A program made the position numbers and the translations under genes. 64,000 nt of DNA from Catalinimonas alkaloidigena (GTDB lineage Bacteria > Bacteroidota > Bacteroidia > Cytophagales > Cyclobacteriaceae), in contig NZ_JAQFIL010000001.1 of assembly GCF_029504655.1 (NCBI RefSeq), positions 4,717,001 through 4,781,000 of the forward strand. Direction: 5' to 3'. Below, piece by piece: positions 25,001 to 34,837 of this stretch. The notes below the pieces were generated by a model. The model ran no database searches. It was not told where the DNA came from and was given only the letters and a program-made list of their open reading frames with translations. Numbering within the stretch: position 1 is the stretch's first letter; the number at the start of each line of letters is the position of its first letter.

Positions 25001-28000
25001 ATGAAGAACTTTTCCAAAATATTATTTGCATTGCTTTTTTTTGGCCTCCTTTCGGAAGTCAATGCACAAAACTGCCCTACTGGTGGTGGTGGATACATTA
25101 TCCAAAGTGAGCAATTATGTGCCGATCAGGATGTACAGTACCAAATTATCTATCCCAATTTAAAGACATATAATGATAATAAGGTAAACATTGATTGGGG
25201 AGATGGAACCGTAGAGGAATTTGATTTGGTGCAAAACGGGTCTATGTGGGAGTATAATGCCCATCATACTTACCCCCAGGGATTAGGTGATTGTATATAT
25301 ACAGCAAGAGCCTCTGCCTATGTCAATGGAACTGAATGTGAAGAGTCTATCATTACAAAGGATGTGATTGTCTGGGACACCGATGATGTTTTAGGCGAAG
25401 GTTTACAACCTAATGTAGAGACTTATTATGTTTGTGCGGGTAACTCGATTAATGTAAGCTTTGAAGACTTAACACAATTTACCTGTCTTGATCCTGAGCA
25501 CCCGGACAATTTAGGTAGATGGGTTGAGTGGGAATATGGTACTGCCAATACCATCACAGGCGATGTCAAGATCGGTGGACAAACCAAGACCTTTCCTTTC
25601 AAAGAAGCTGCTGAGCCAGTATGGCTGGACCCTACTGCTACCTCTTCAAACGTTTCCACACTCAATATCAGTGTGCCTAATACCAGTAAATCAGGTGAGT
25701 TTTTTGAACTTACGTTGCACAACTGGAACAGCTGTAACCCTTATAAGGATTCTACTGGAGTTTTGACGGGTATTCCTTCAGTATCCAAAACGGTGTATAT
25801 CCGCGTAACAAACGGTGCTCATGCTGATTTTGAAATAGATAATAATCCTGCATGTGTGGATAACCCTGTTCTGTTTACCAATAAAAGCTCTCCGGGCATG
25901 CAGTATGAATGGGATTTTGGAGATTCCAGCACTTCTACAGATGTTAGCCCTACAAAAACCTATTCAGCCCCGGGAGATTATACTGTTTCTTTAAAAGTAA
26001 CCAATACTTCTGTTACCGGTAATACAGGTACCTGTTTCAATACTGTTTATAAAACAATCACCATTTTACCTCAACCCGTAGCAGATTTTGATATTAGCCC
26101 ATCTGGTCCTCAATGCGGAAATACCAATGTAACACTGAGCAATACCTCAACCAATACCCCAAGCGGAACAACATGGAACTGGGAAATTAGAAGAGAAAAA
26201 ACTGACGGACAACTGGTTGACCTAAACGGAAGCGCGACCGCTGGGTTTGCAGCGACTACCGAAGATATCACCAGCTCACTTCCGTACTTTGGAAGTAAAC
26301 CTACGGCTACTTATTATGTCAAGCTCTACGCCAATACACCCAATGCCTGTAGTGACGAATCTGGTTGGAAGACATTGGTAGTCAATGCTAATGTAGGTAC
26401 TCCTGTGTTTTCCTCTCCCGTAACGAGCCTTTGCCAGGGAAACAATACCACACAATATAATGTGACTGCTACTAATGTGGTGAGCTACCTTTGGGAACTA
26501 ACGCCTGCAACGGCCGGTAGCATTAGCAATACCGGTGAAGTTAGCTGGAACAGCAGTTTCAGTGGTGCAGCCACTGTCAAGGTAACGGCTAAAGGTTGTG
26601 GAGCAGATAAGTCTGAGAGTGTAAATGTTACTGTAACTCCGGCAGTGGGCGATCCTGATCCAATTTCTGGAGATGAGGAAGTGTGCCAGGGAATTAGCAG
26701 CAGTACTTATTCTACCCTGGCATCCGATGCTATCAGCTATGAGTGGACCCTCTTAAATGCAGGCAGCAGCAGCATTTCAGGCAGCTCAACCTCCGCAGTG
26801 GTCAGCTGGGACCCTAGCTTTGTAGGCACTGCGATGATAATCGTAAGGGCGGAAGGCTGCAATGGCTTTTCTGCACCTGACACCCTTTCAGTAGAGGTAA
26901 TACAATCACCACAATTAGATAATCCAGCTTCTGACTACGAAGAAAATATCTGTTCAGGAGAAACCGCAAGCTTTACCCCTTCCGTCACATTAGGTGGGTC
27001 TTCCTTTAAATGGACCACCACAGTAAGCGGTTCAATATCAGGTGTGACCACAAGTGGAGATCAGCTTGTTGGCAGTAGTATCTCAGATGTATTGACAAAT
27101 TCGGGTACAATTACTGGCACAGTTACATATCATATTACGCCTTATAAAGATAGTTGTGAAGGAGAAACAAAAGATTTTACAGTCACTGTAAACCCTGGCA
27201 AGCCGGATGATGCAGGAATTATTAGCGGCCCCACCCCTGCTGCTATCTGTGAAAAAGAAAGCGGCATTGACTTTAGTGTAGCAGCTATTACCAATGCTAA
27301 AGACTACATCTGGACATTACCTGCAGGCGCAAGTATTACCTCAGGTGACAAAACGAATACAATTACTGTAGACTTTGGCACTGTAGCAGCTGGTAATCAT
27401 GTTGTGGAGGTGTATGGTGAAAACGGTTGTGGAATTGGTGCAAGTTCTTCATTTAATATCGAGGTTAAGCCCAATCCTGACCTCATTGTTAATGTGACCA
27501 ATTCTGAAATTTGTCACGAAGAAGAAGCGATTGCCACCTTAAGCAGCAGCCCTGCTTTTACCGGCACTTTATATTCCTGGACGATAGAAAGTATAGGGGC
27601 TGATATTACAGGAGCCAGTAATGAGAGCAATCAAACAGAGCTCCGCCAGCAGCTTTCCAATACTGGTATTGCTCCACAGGATATTACCTACAGAATCACC
27701 CCTGTGCTTAACGGGTGTGAGGGAGACTATCAGGATGTTACCTTTACTGTTAACCCATCTCCTGTGCTTACCATTAGCCCAACTGCTACTACTTTATGTA
27801 ATGGTAAAGAAACAGATATTAGCCTTAGCGCTAATGTATCTGGTACTACTACTTACAACTGGACTGCAATAGCCGATGAGGCTGATTCATTATCCGGTTT
27901 TAGTGATGGCACAGGTGATGAAATCAAGCACACGCTTGTAAATACAAGTAGTAAGCCACAAAAGATCACGTATACAATAACCCCTACGGCTTACGGCTGT

Positions 28001-31000
28001 GATGGAGATAGTAAGACGGTAGAAATTACTGTCCAGCCTACACCTGTACTTACTACCACCGTAGTAGCCAGCGCCATTTGCACTGAAGAAGATGCGGAAA
28101 TCAGCTTATCCAGCAATGTCGTCGGTACTACTTTTGAATGGACAGTTTCCAGCGATGCAGGAATTACAGGGGCTGCCCCGGGAAGCGGGAGTTTAATTCA
28201 GCAGACTTTGGAGAATACTACTTCTGCTCCTAAAGCAGTAACATATACCATCACTCCCAAATTCAATGGTTGCGAAGGGGCAAGCCAGGATATAACAATC
28301 ACCGTTAATCCTAAACCTGATTTACAGGTCACTAATTCATCTCCTGAGATTTGTGATGGCGAGCAAACCAATGTCAGCCTTTCGTCTTTGGTAAGCGGTA
28401 CTATTATTAGCTGGACAGCCAGCTATGATGCTACTTATGTGAGCGGAGTTTCTGATGACAGTGGGACCAAAATTGAACAAACATTAAGCAACAGCAGCAA
28501 TGTGGTTCAGACGGTAACTTACCATATTACCACTGAAGCCAATGGCTGTAGCGGAGAGAGCCAGGATATAGAAATCAAGGTTAAACCTACACCTATTCTG
28601 ACGCTTAACTACGCTGGCACCGTCATCTGTAGCAAAGATAAAGCAGAGGTAGTTTTCAGCAGTTCGGTAGCAAGTGGTATGACTTATTCCTGGACAGTAG
28701 ACATCAGTGATCCCTCCAAAATCAACGGAGCGTTTCCCGGATCAGGAAGTGGTTTCAGTCAAACCTTAACCAATAGCGGTACATCTCCGGTAGATGTAAC
28801 CTATAAGGTAACGCCCTCTGCCAATGGATGCTCGGGAGAGATAAAAGAAGTAACATTTACCGTGAACCCAACCATCAGCGATGCTGTTGCCGGCGGAGAT
28901 GCTGAGCTTTGTGGACTCAATTATGACATGTCAGCCACTACTCCAGCTGTAGGATCAGGAAAATGGACATTCGTAAGCGGTCCGGGAACTGCTAGTTTTG
29001 ACGATGAAAACGCTCCAAATGCAAATGTAACAGTTTCTACTTCTGGCATTTACACTTTCCGCTGGACCGTAAGTGGTGTTTGCGGAGGTAGTAATATGAA
29101 CGATGTTACACTGAATTTTAAAGATTATCCTACTACTTCTGATATCAGCGGGCCGACAGAAGTTTGTGTAAACTCAAGTGATATACTTTATTATGTAGAC
29201 TGGCATTCAGGCTCTTCTTACAGTTGGAGTGTTTCCCCTGACAATGCTGATGCTCCGGAAGTGTTGTCTTCTAACCAGATTGCTGTATTAAACTTTGGAA
29301 GTAACCCCTGGTCGGGAGAACTGATTGTTACAGAAACTAATGATGGTTGTACTGCTCCACCTAAAAAGATTGCGATTAACGCCTATTCTATTCCTGTAGC
29401 TGATGCCGGTGATGATCAAACTATCTGCGCAAACAGTACCACCACTTTAGGTGGCACACCAAGTGCCAGCGGAGGATCTGGCGATTATTCATACCAGTGG
29501 TCACCTACTACCGATTTAGATGATGCAAACTCAGCTAACCCTACGGTCACGCTTAGCAGTAACCGTACCTATACGCTTAAGGTTACCGACCTTAATACCG
29601 GCTGTATTTCTGCAATTGATGAAGTAAAAATTACAGTAAAACCCCAGTTGGAGGCAGGTCTTATCAATGGTACCCAAAGCATCTGCTCAGGAACTGCACC
29701 TGCTGCTTTCACTCAGAATCCTGCCAGCGGAGGTGATGGAGCTTATACCTATCAGTGGCAAATATCTAGCGATGGAGGAGCTACTTATGCGGATATTACA
29801 GGAGCTGATGATGAATTGTATAAAGAAAACTCAACTTTAACTGCCACCACATACTACCGAAGAAAAGTTACCGACGGAGTTTGTGGAGAAAAAATAACGG
29901 ACCCCATCAAAGTAACTGTGGAGCCTCCACTGACCGCTGGTACCATTGGTACTGATGATATTATTGTAGCGGGAGATACTCCGAATAAACTTATAAATAT
30001 TGCGGATGCTCAGGGTGGCAGCGGCTTACAGTACAAATGGCAAAAGTCCACCAACGGAGGTAGTACATTTACAGACATAGTGGGTACCAATAGCGCGGAG
30101 TACCAGCCCGGTGCGCTGTTCATGACGACAGTATTCAGAAGAGTCGCTTTTGATGGTGTCTGTACTGATATAGCATCCAATACAGTAACCATAGAAATAG
30201 AAGATGCAGCGGAAGCCGGTACCATTGAAGAGGACCAGCTGATCTGTATTAATTCTGTTCCCGCTCCTATTACTCAGAAAGACCCAGCAACAGGAGGTGT
30301 CGGAAGTTTTGATTATCGCTGGTTGTATTCTGAAGATGGAACCAACTTCACCGTTATTTCCAGTGAAAATGATATCAATTACACCCCAGTCAATCCTTTA
30401 GACACTACGACTTATTACAAAAGAGAAGTGAAGTCTGGTACGGCTGGCTCCTGGGTAAGCTCTAATACCATTATTGTAACGGTAGAACCTGAACTTGATC
30501 CCGGAGTAATTGGTGGAACGCAAACTATTTGTGAAGGAAGTAACCCTTCGGCTTTCACTGAAGAGCAGGCTGCGAAAGGTGGCTCGGGACAATATGGTTA
30601 TCAGTGGAAGTTTTCTACCGACCCCAGCCCTGGCCGTACTTATACAGATATTCCTTTTGCCACCAATAAGCTGTATGATGAGATGGCTCCTTTGTCCGAT
30701 ACAACTTATTACGTAAGGGAAGTACGTTCCAGAAATGGCGCCTGTGATCCTGCACTTTCCAATGTGATAGTTGTTTATGTAAACCCTGCTTTGGAAACCG
30801 GTACTATTACAGGAGAGCAAACTATCTGTGAAAACACCAGGCCCTTCACATTCACGCAGACTGAGGCATCAGGAGGAAATGATACTCTGGTGTATCAATG
30901 GCAAAGAAAAATCAATAACGGAGATTTTGTAGATATTCCAGGAGCTGATGCGAAAGAAGCGAACTATACTGAGCCAGATTCGTTGGTGGCAGTGGCTGAG

Positions 31001-34000
31001 CAGATCACGAAATATACCTATCGCAGAAAAGTTACAGGAGGCGTTTGCGGATATGATTTCTCCAATGAGATAGTAGTGACAGTGGAACCTACGCTTAATC
31101 CCGGTGACCTCACTGGCGACCAGGTAATTTGTGCAGGAAGTCAACCTAATCCGTTTCCTACACAAAATCCTGCCAGCGGTGGAAGTGGTTCTTACAGCTA
31201 TCAGTGGCAGAAAGCTACAGGAAACGGAGCCTTTGCAAATATTGATGGAGCAGAGTCTGCGGATTATATAGAAACTCAAAACCTGTCCGATACCACCTAT
31301 TACCGGAGAAAAGTCTTTTCCGGTGAATGCGGAGAGCAGATTTCTGATACCATTCGGGTAGTAGTACTTCCTGCTCTTGACCCCGGGAGTATAGCAGAAG
31401 ATCAAGCCGTTGTATTGTTAGGTACACCTGATAAGTTCACTGAAGTTGATCCGGTCACCGGTGGAGACCCTGCTGACAGAGAGTATGTCTGGCAATATTC
31501 ATCCTCTGAAAATGGCGTATACACTAGCATTTCCAGTTCAAACTCAAAAGAGTATCAGGTGACTGGCAAATTAACTCAAACTACCTATTATCGCAGAGGG
31601 GTAAAATCAGGAAACTGTGATACATTCGTATATACCGAGCCTGTAGAAGTGATTGTACAGACCACCCTTTTGCCGGGAGCCATAGGGGGTGAGCAGACAA
31701 TCTGTGAAGGCGGTATTCCTAATAATATCGTAGAAACAGTACCAGCTAGCGGAGGAGATGTAAACTCATACTTATATCGTTGGAAATACACTACTGATCC
31801 CAATGAACCATATCAGGATATAGATGCAAGCTGGGTATTAGATCCTGAGGGGCAAGAACTGCAGTTTGTTCAGGGATTGATGGATACTACTTATTTCAAA
31901 AGGGAAGTGAAGTCCGGAGCCTATTTATGGATAATCTCCGAAGACTCAATGGTCATCAATGTACAGCCTGCTTTACAGCCCGGCTCTGTTAAAATTGAAG
32001 GAGCAGATGAGGTGTGCTTTGGTGATACTCTCGGTACATTTGAGGAAGAAACTGCTCCTCAGGGTGGAAGTGGTAGCTATGAGTACCAATGGATGTATGC
32101 CACCCAAAGCGGAGGACCTTACCAAACGATAGCTGGTGCTACAGATTCTGTTTTCCAGGCAGCTGCTACCCTTGCTCCTGATACTTACTATTATGTAAGA
32201 AAAGTAATCTCCGGTGAATGTGATGATGTACTTTCTAATGAATTAGTGGTCACCGTTCATGAGTTGCCCAATGTTTCACTTGCCAGTTCAGTTCCGGACA
32301 ACATTATCTGCCAGTGGACGGAGGTGACTTTTACAGCAGGAGGAGCGGATATATATGAGTTTTTCCTGAATGGTGTTTCCGTACAGGGGCCTTCAGCCAA
32401 TAATATGTATATCACCGATAGTCTTGTAAATATGGATGAGGTATATGTAGTAGGAACTGATGAGAAGTCATGTAACGCAGCAAGTAGCAGTATCACTACC
32501 TTAGTCAATGATCTGCCAACAGCCAGTATTGAGGGTTCTACCGATATTTGCAAAGGTAGTCAGACCGGTCTTACGCTGAGGATGACAGGAAATATACCGA
32601 TGGAGGTAGTGTATACTGATGGCATACAGAACTATACCCTGAAAAACCTGTCGTATGAAACGATCCTGAATGTTAAACCTTCAGTAAGTACTACTTATAC
32701 CTTACTATCAGTGAAAGACGCGAATGGCTGCGCTCAGCAAATTTCAGATCAGGAAGCGGTGGTGAATGTAGGTGATCCAGTGGCGGAATTTAGCATCCAG
32801 GGTGATAATCCCGCTTGTAACCCTCAGACATTAATCTTTGTCAATGAAAATATCCAGGAAGGGGTAAGCTATACCTGGAGCTGGGGAGATGGAACAGAGG
32901 ATGTGGTAACCACTGCCAGTGATTCCGCTGAAATAGAGCATACATTTGTCAACTATTCCAATAGCCGGGACATGACGTTTCAGGTTACCCTGACTGCTAC
33001 GCATGAAAGCATAGGCTGTACTGACAGAGCGGTTTCCAGCGTGCATGTTTATCCATCTCCTGAAGTGAGGGTAGAAGCCGACAAGCAGGAAGGTTGCGGA
33101 CCTTTGCTGGTCAACTTTTTCAACAAATCTTTTGGTGTAGATGGACATCGCTGGTATTACCGAGTGAAAGGAACTGATCAGGTGTTGGAAGAAACTGCCA
33201 GCAAGAATGCTTCTTATATTTTACCGAACACTACTTCAGAAACCATTACTTACGAAGTCGTGTATGAAGCCAGTCTGGATAAGTGTCCCGCCCAGCCCGA
33301 AATCATTGAAGTAGTTGTGCATCCTGAGCTGGAGCCGTTTTTTACAGTGACTCCCGCTCATCAGAACCTCCCGAATTCTACTGTCAGCATTTCCAATCAG
33401 ACCAATGAAGGGGATTGGGATTACCATTGGGATTTTGGTGATGGCAATACCAGTACTGAGAAAGACCCTGCTAGTCATACATACGAAGATTACGGGCAGT
33501 ATATTATTACACTTACAGTCTCTAATGGAGCGTGTGAAAAGCAGTATGAAGAAAGGGTGATGATTGATATTGACCCCAGCCTGCCTTTCGTTGAGTTTAA
33601 TGTTGATACCCACGAAGGCTGCGGTCCGCTGACGGTTACCTTTACCAATGCGTCCAATTATGTAAACCCTGCTACTTTCCAGTGGAATTTTGGTGATGGC
33701 ACAGGAGCTTCGGGAGTTGAGCACCCTATCCATACCTATGACAAGCCAGGGAAATACTCTGTAAAACTGGAAGCTGTCAACATTTTTGGAGAGCATAAGG
33801 TGATCATGAAAAAGTTTCTGGTAGAAGTATACGATCAGCCCACTGCGATCTTCAGTGCAGGACCTCCAACTGTGTATTTGCCTGACAGGCCCATTGCCAC
33901 AGTCAATCAGAGCACGGGGGCTACCGCTTACGAGTGGCACTTTGGTGATGGCACAGTATCCAATGAGTTTGAACCTACACATATCTACACCGAAGAGGGT

Positions 34001-34399
34001 TTATATGATGTGATGCTGATTGCCTTTAACGACAGTGGCTGTTCCGATACCTTACTGATAGAAAGACTGATCAATGTGAAGAAACCAGAGGCGGGTAAAA
34101 CCAGAATTCCCAACTCGTTCACTCCGAATCCTGATGGATCTAATGGAGGAAACTATCAGTATGGAGATGTCAGCAACGATATATTCATCCCTATAATTGA
34201 TGGTGTCTCAGATATGTCCATGACTATCTACAATCGTTGGGGTAAAGTGATGTTTACCAGTAAAAGCAAAAACATAGGTTGGGATGGCTATTATGAAGGA
34301 CAACTTTGTCCGGCGGATGTATATTACTATAAAATTGAGTTGAATTTTTCTAATGGAGAAAGGAAAACGGAGTATGGAGATGTGACATTAATTCGCTAA
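25001..34399 (+). CDS. Giant PKD-repeat T9SS surface protein (SprB-like adhesin)
   Basis: A 3132-residue secreted protein from the ATG at 25001. An in-frame TTG at 24953 is rejected because the signal peptide MKNFSKILFALLFFGLLSEVNAQ starts at 25001. Order: a unique N-terminal region, PKD domains (YEWDFGDSSTSTDVSPTKTYS), PKD-like repeats, six copies of an about 90-residue repeat, nine copies of another of about 95 residues, further PKD domains with WxFGDG motifs, and a C-terminal type B T9SS sorting domain (IPNSFTPNPDG, YNRWGKVMF, GWDGYY, ending YGDVTLIR). Such proteins are exported by T9SS and act as adhesins or gliding adhesins. The PorP/SprF gene downstream is the expected partner. There are few Lys/Arg and many Thr/Ser/Gly residues. 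Confidence 0.93.
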   Translation: MKNFSKILFALLFFGLLSEVNAQNCPTGGGGYIIQSEQLCADQDVQYQIIYPNLKTYNDNKVNIDWGDGTVEEFDLVQNGSMWEYNAHHTYPQGLGDCIYTARASAYVNGTECEESIITKDVIVWDTDDVLGEGLQPNVETYYVCAGNSINVSFEDLTQFTCLDPEHPDNLGRWVEWEYGTANTITGDVKIGGQTKTFPFKEAAEPVWLDPTATSSNVSTLNISVPNTSKSGEFFELTLHNWNSCNPYKDSTGVLTGIPSVSKTVYIRVTNGAHADFEIDNNPACVDNPVLFTNKSSPGMQYEWDFGDSSTSTDVSPTKTYSAPGDYTVSLKVTNTSVTGNTGTCFNTVYKTITILPQPVADFDISPSGPQCGNTNVTLSNTSTNTPSGTTWNWEIRREKTDGQLVDLNGSATAGFAATTEDITSSLPYFGSKPTATYYVKLYANTPNACSDESGWKTLVVNANVGTPVFSSPVTSLCQGNNTTQYNVTATNVVSYLWELTPATAGSISNTGEVSWNSSFSGAATVKVTAKGCGADKSESVNVTVTPAVGDPDPISGDEEVCQGISSSTYSTLASDAISYEWTLLNAGSSSISGSSTSAVVSWDPSFVGTAMIIVRAEGCNGFSAPDTLSVEVIQSPQLDNPASDYEENICSGETASFTPSVTLGGSSFKWTTTVSGSISGVTTSGDQLVGSSISDVLTNSGTITGTVTYHITPYKDSCEGETKDFTVTVNPGKPDDAGIISGPTPAAICEKESGIDFSVAAITNAKDYIWTLPAGASITSGDKTNTITVDFGTVAAGNHVVEVYGENGCGIGASSSFNIEVKPNPDLIVNVTNSEICHEEEAIATLSSSPAFTGTLYSWTIESIGADITGASNESNQTELRQQLSNTGIAPQDITYRITPVLNGCEGDYQDVTFTVNPSPVLTISPTATTLCNGKETDISLSANVSGTTTYNWTAIADEADSLSGFSDGTGDEIKHTLVNTSSKPQKITYTITPTAYGCDGDSKTVEITVQPTPVLTTTVVASAICTEEDAEISLSSNVVGTTFEWTVSSDAGITGAAPGSGSLIQQTLENTTSAPKAVTYTITPKFNGCEGASQDITITVNPKPDLQVTNSSPEICDGEQTNVSLSSLVSGTIISWTASYDATYVSGVSDDSGTKIEQTLSNSSNVVQTVTYHITTEANGCSGESQDIEIKVKPTPILTLNYAGTVICSKDKAEVVFSSSVASGMTYSWTVDISDPSKINGAFPGSGSGFSQTLTNSGTSPVDVTYKVTPSANGCSGEIKEVTFTVNPTISDAVAGGDAELCGLNYDMSATTPAVGSGKWTFVSGPGTASFDDENAPNANVTVSTSGIYTFRWTVSGVCGGSNMNDVTLNFKDYPTTSDISGPTEVCVNSSDILYYVDWHSGSSYSWSVSPDNADAPEVLSSNQIAVLNFGSNPWSGELIVTETNDGCTAPPKKIAINAYSIPVADAGDDQTICANSTTTLGGTPSASGGSGDYSYQWSPTTDLDDANSANPTVTLSSNRTYTLKVTDLNTGCISAIDEVKITVKPQLEAGLINGTQSICSGTAPAAFTQNPASGGDGAYTYQWQISSDGGATYADITGADDELYKENSTLTATTYYRRKVTDGVCGEKITDPIKVTVEPPLTAGTIGTDDIIVAGDTPNKLINIADAQGGSGLQYKWQKSTNGGSTFTDIVGTNSAEYQPGALFMTTVFRRVAFDGVCTDIASNTVTIEIEDAAEAGTIEEDQLICINSVPAPITQKDPATGGVGSFDYRWLYSEDGTNFTVISSENDINYTPVNPLDTTTYYKREVKSGTAGSWVSSNTIIVTVEPELDPGVIGGTQTICEGSNPSAFTEEQAAKGGSGQYGYQWKFSTDPSPGRTYTDIPFATNKLYDEMAPLSDTTYYVREVRSRNGACDPALSNVIVVYVNPALETGTITGEQTICENTRPFTFTQTEASGGNDTLVYQWQRKINNGDFVDIPGADAKEANYTEPDSLVAVAEQITKYTYRRKVTGGVCGYDFSNEIVVTVEPTLNPGDLTGDQVICAGSQPNPFPTQNPASGGSGSYSYQWQKATGNGAFANIDGAESADYIETQNLSDTTYYRRKVFSGECGEQISDTIRVVVLPALDPGSIAEDQAVVLLGTPDKFTEVDPVTGGDPADREYVWQYSSSENGVYTSISSSNSKEYQVTGKLTQTTYYRRGVKSGNCDTFVYTEPVEVIVQTTLLPGAIGGEQTICEGGIPNNIVETVPASGGDVNSYLYRWKYTTDPNEPYQDIDASWVLDPEGQELQFVQGLMDTTYFKREVKSGAYLWIISEDSMVINVQPALQPGSVKIEGADEVCFGDTLGTFEEETAPQGGSGSYEYQWMYATQSGGPYQTIAGATDSVFQAAATLAPDTYYYVRKVISGECDDVLSNELVVTVHELPNVSLASSVPDNIICQWTEVTFTAGGADIYEFFLNGVSVQGPSANNMYITDSLVNMDEVYVVGTDEKSCNAASSSITTLVNDLPTASIEGSTDICKGSQTGLTLRMTGNIPMEVVYTDGIQNYTLKNLSYETILNVKPSVSTTYTLLSVKDANGCAQQISDQEAVVNVGDPVAEFSIQGDNPACNPQTLIFVNENIQEGVSYTWSWGDGTEDVVTTASDSAEIEHTFVNYSNSRDMTFQVTLTATHESIGCTDRAVSSVHVYPSPEVRVEADKQEGCGPLLVNFFNKSFGVDGHRWYYRVKGTDQVLEETASKNASYILPNTTSETITYEVVYEASLDKCPAQPEIIEVVVHPELEPFFTVTPAHQNLPNSTVSISNQTNEGDWDYHWDFGDGNTSTEKDPASHTYEDYGQYIITLTVSNGACEKQYEERVMIDIDPSLPFVEFNVDTHEGCGPLTVTFTNASNYVNPATFQWNFGDGTGASGVEHPIHTYDKPGKYSVKLEAVNIFGEHKVIMKKFLVEVYDQPTAIFSAGPPTVYLPDRPIATVNQSTGATAYEWHFGDGTVSNEFEPTHIYTEEGLYDVMLIAFNDSGCSDTLLIERLINVKKPEAGKTRIPNSFTPNPDGSNGGNYQYGDVSNDIFIPIIDGVSDMSMTIYNRWGKVMFTSKSKNIGWDGYYEGQLCPADVYYYKIELNFSNGERKTEYGDVTLIR
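27480..28870 (+). repeat. Five adjacent about 90-residue PKD-like repeats
   Basis: Within the giant gene, five contiguous units share an ICxxExxxISLSS start, a central W of the form (T/S)W(T/A), a QTLxN segment, VTYxITPxxNGC and a closing xITVNPxP. A sixth, more diverged copy lies upstream near 26920-27200, separated by a different PKD-like unit. They are protein-level repeats with diverged DNA, indicating old duplications. Confidence 0.8.
29641..32262 (+). repeat. Nine tandem about 95-residue repeats in the giant protein
   Basis: Each unit starts LxPGxIxGxQTIC, continues with ASGGxGxYxYQW, then YxDI, TTYYRRxVxSGxCG and ends xVTVxPAL. Nine units can be counted from 29641 to about 32262. Units 2 and 7 have lost the QTIC cysteine (IIVAG and AVVLLG). 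Ig-like repeats of this style are frequent in long Cytophagales surface proteins. Confidence 0.85.
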
Positions 34400-34433
34400 T
34401 GAATTAAAACTTGTATAAACAGTTTGTGTGTAT

Positions 34434-34464
34434 AGCTAGCCTGGAATCAGGCTAGCTTTTTTTT
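34434..34464 (+). terminator. Strong rho-independent terminator
   Basis: Perfect 10-bp stem AGCTAGCCTG (34434-34443) with CAGGCTAGCT (34448-34457), loop GAAT, then a T8 tract. It lies 35 bases after the giant gene and separates it from the PorP/SprF gene, which has its own promoter. Confidence 0.95.
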
Positions 34465-34837
34465 CTTCCCGGAATTTCTTTCCCATCAGCAATTGCTGGT
34501 TTCCAATCATTTTTCAATGCCCTATAAATCAAACAAAGTAAGAAAGTTAATTCTGAGCTTCATATAATGGCTCCTTACTTCAATTGTGCGGTTGTGTTAC
34601 CCGCATCAAAATACTTACTAAATATCACTTTCATTTTCTAAATACATTGTAAGTATGCTCTTCAGGAGTAATAAAAAGGACACTAGCATGATTCTCCATC
34701 CCTCCAAAAAGGTGTAATTTGTAATTTTCTAATAAAATTTATGAATAATACAGGTGTAATATTTTTTGTATTTAACTATTTTTATATATATTTGTATTAT
34801 ATCAATGCCAAATAAACTTTTATCTGACTGAATTATT
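34465..34837. other. AT-rich intergenic region before porP-like gene
   Basis: About 370 bases without a gene. Apart from the promoter at 34765-34794 I see no repeat or RNA structure. Confidence 0.5.
34765..34794 (+). promoter_or_regulatory. Promoter of the PorP/SprF gene
   Basis: TTTG (34765-34768), an 18-bp spacer and TATATTTG (34787-34794), a full Bacteroidota -33/-7 match 43 bases before the ATG at 34838. It shows that the gene is transcribed on its own despite its functional pairing with the giant gene upstream. Confidence 0.65.

Noticed and set aside
33236..33982. 248-codon antisense frame within the giant gene
   Set aside because: It is a mirror frame of repetitive PKD-coding sequence, with no start context or protein-like pattern.
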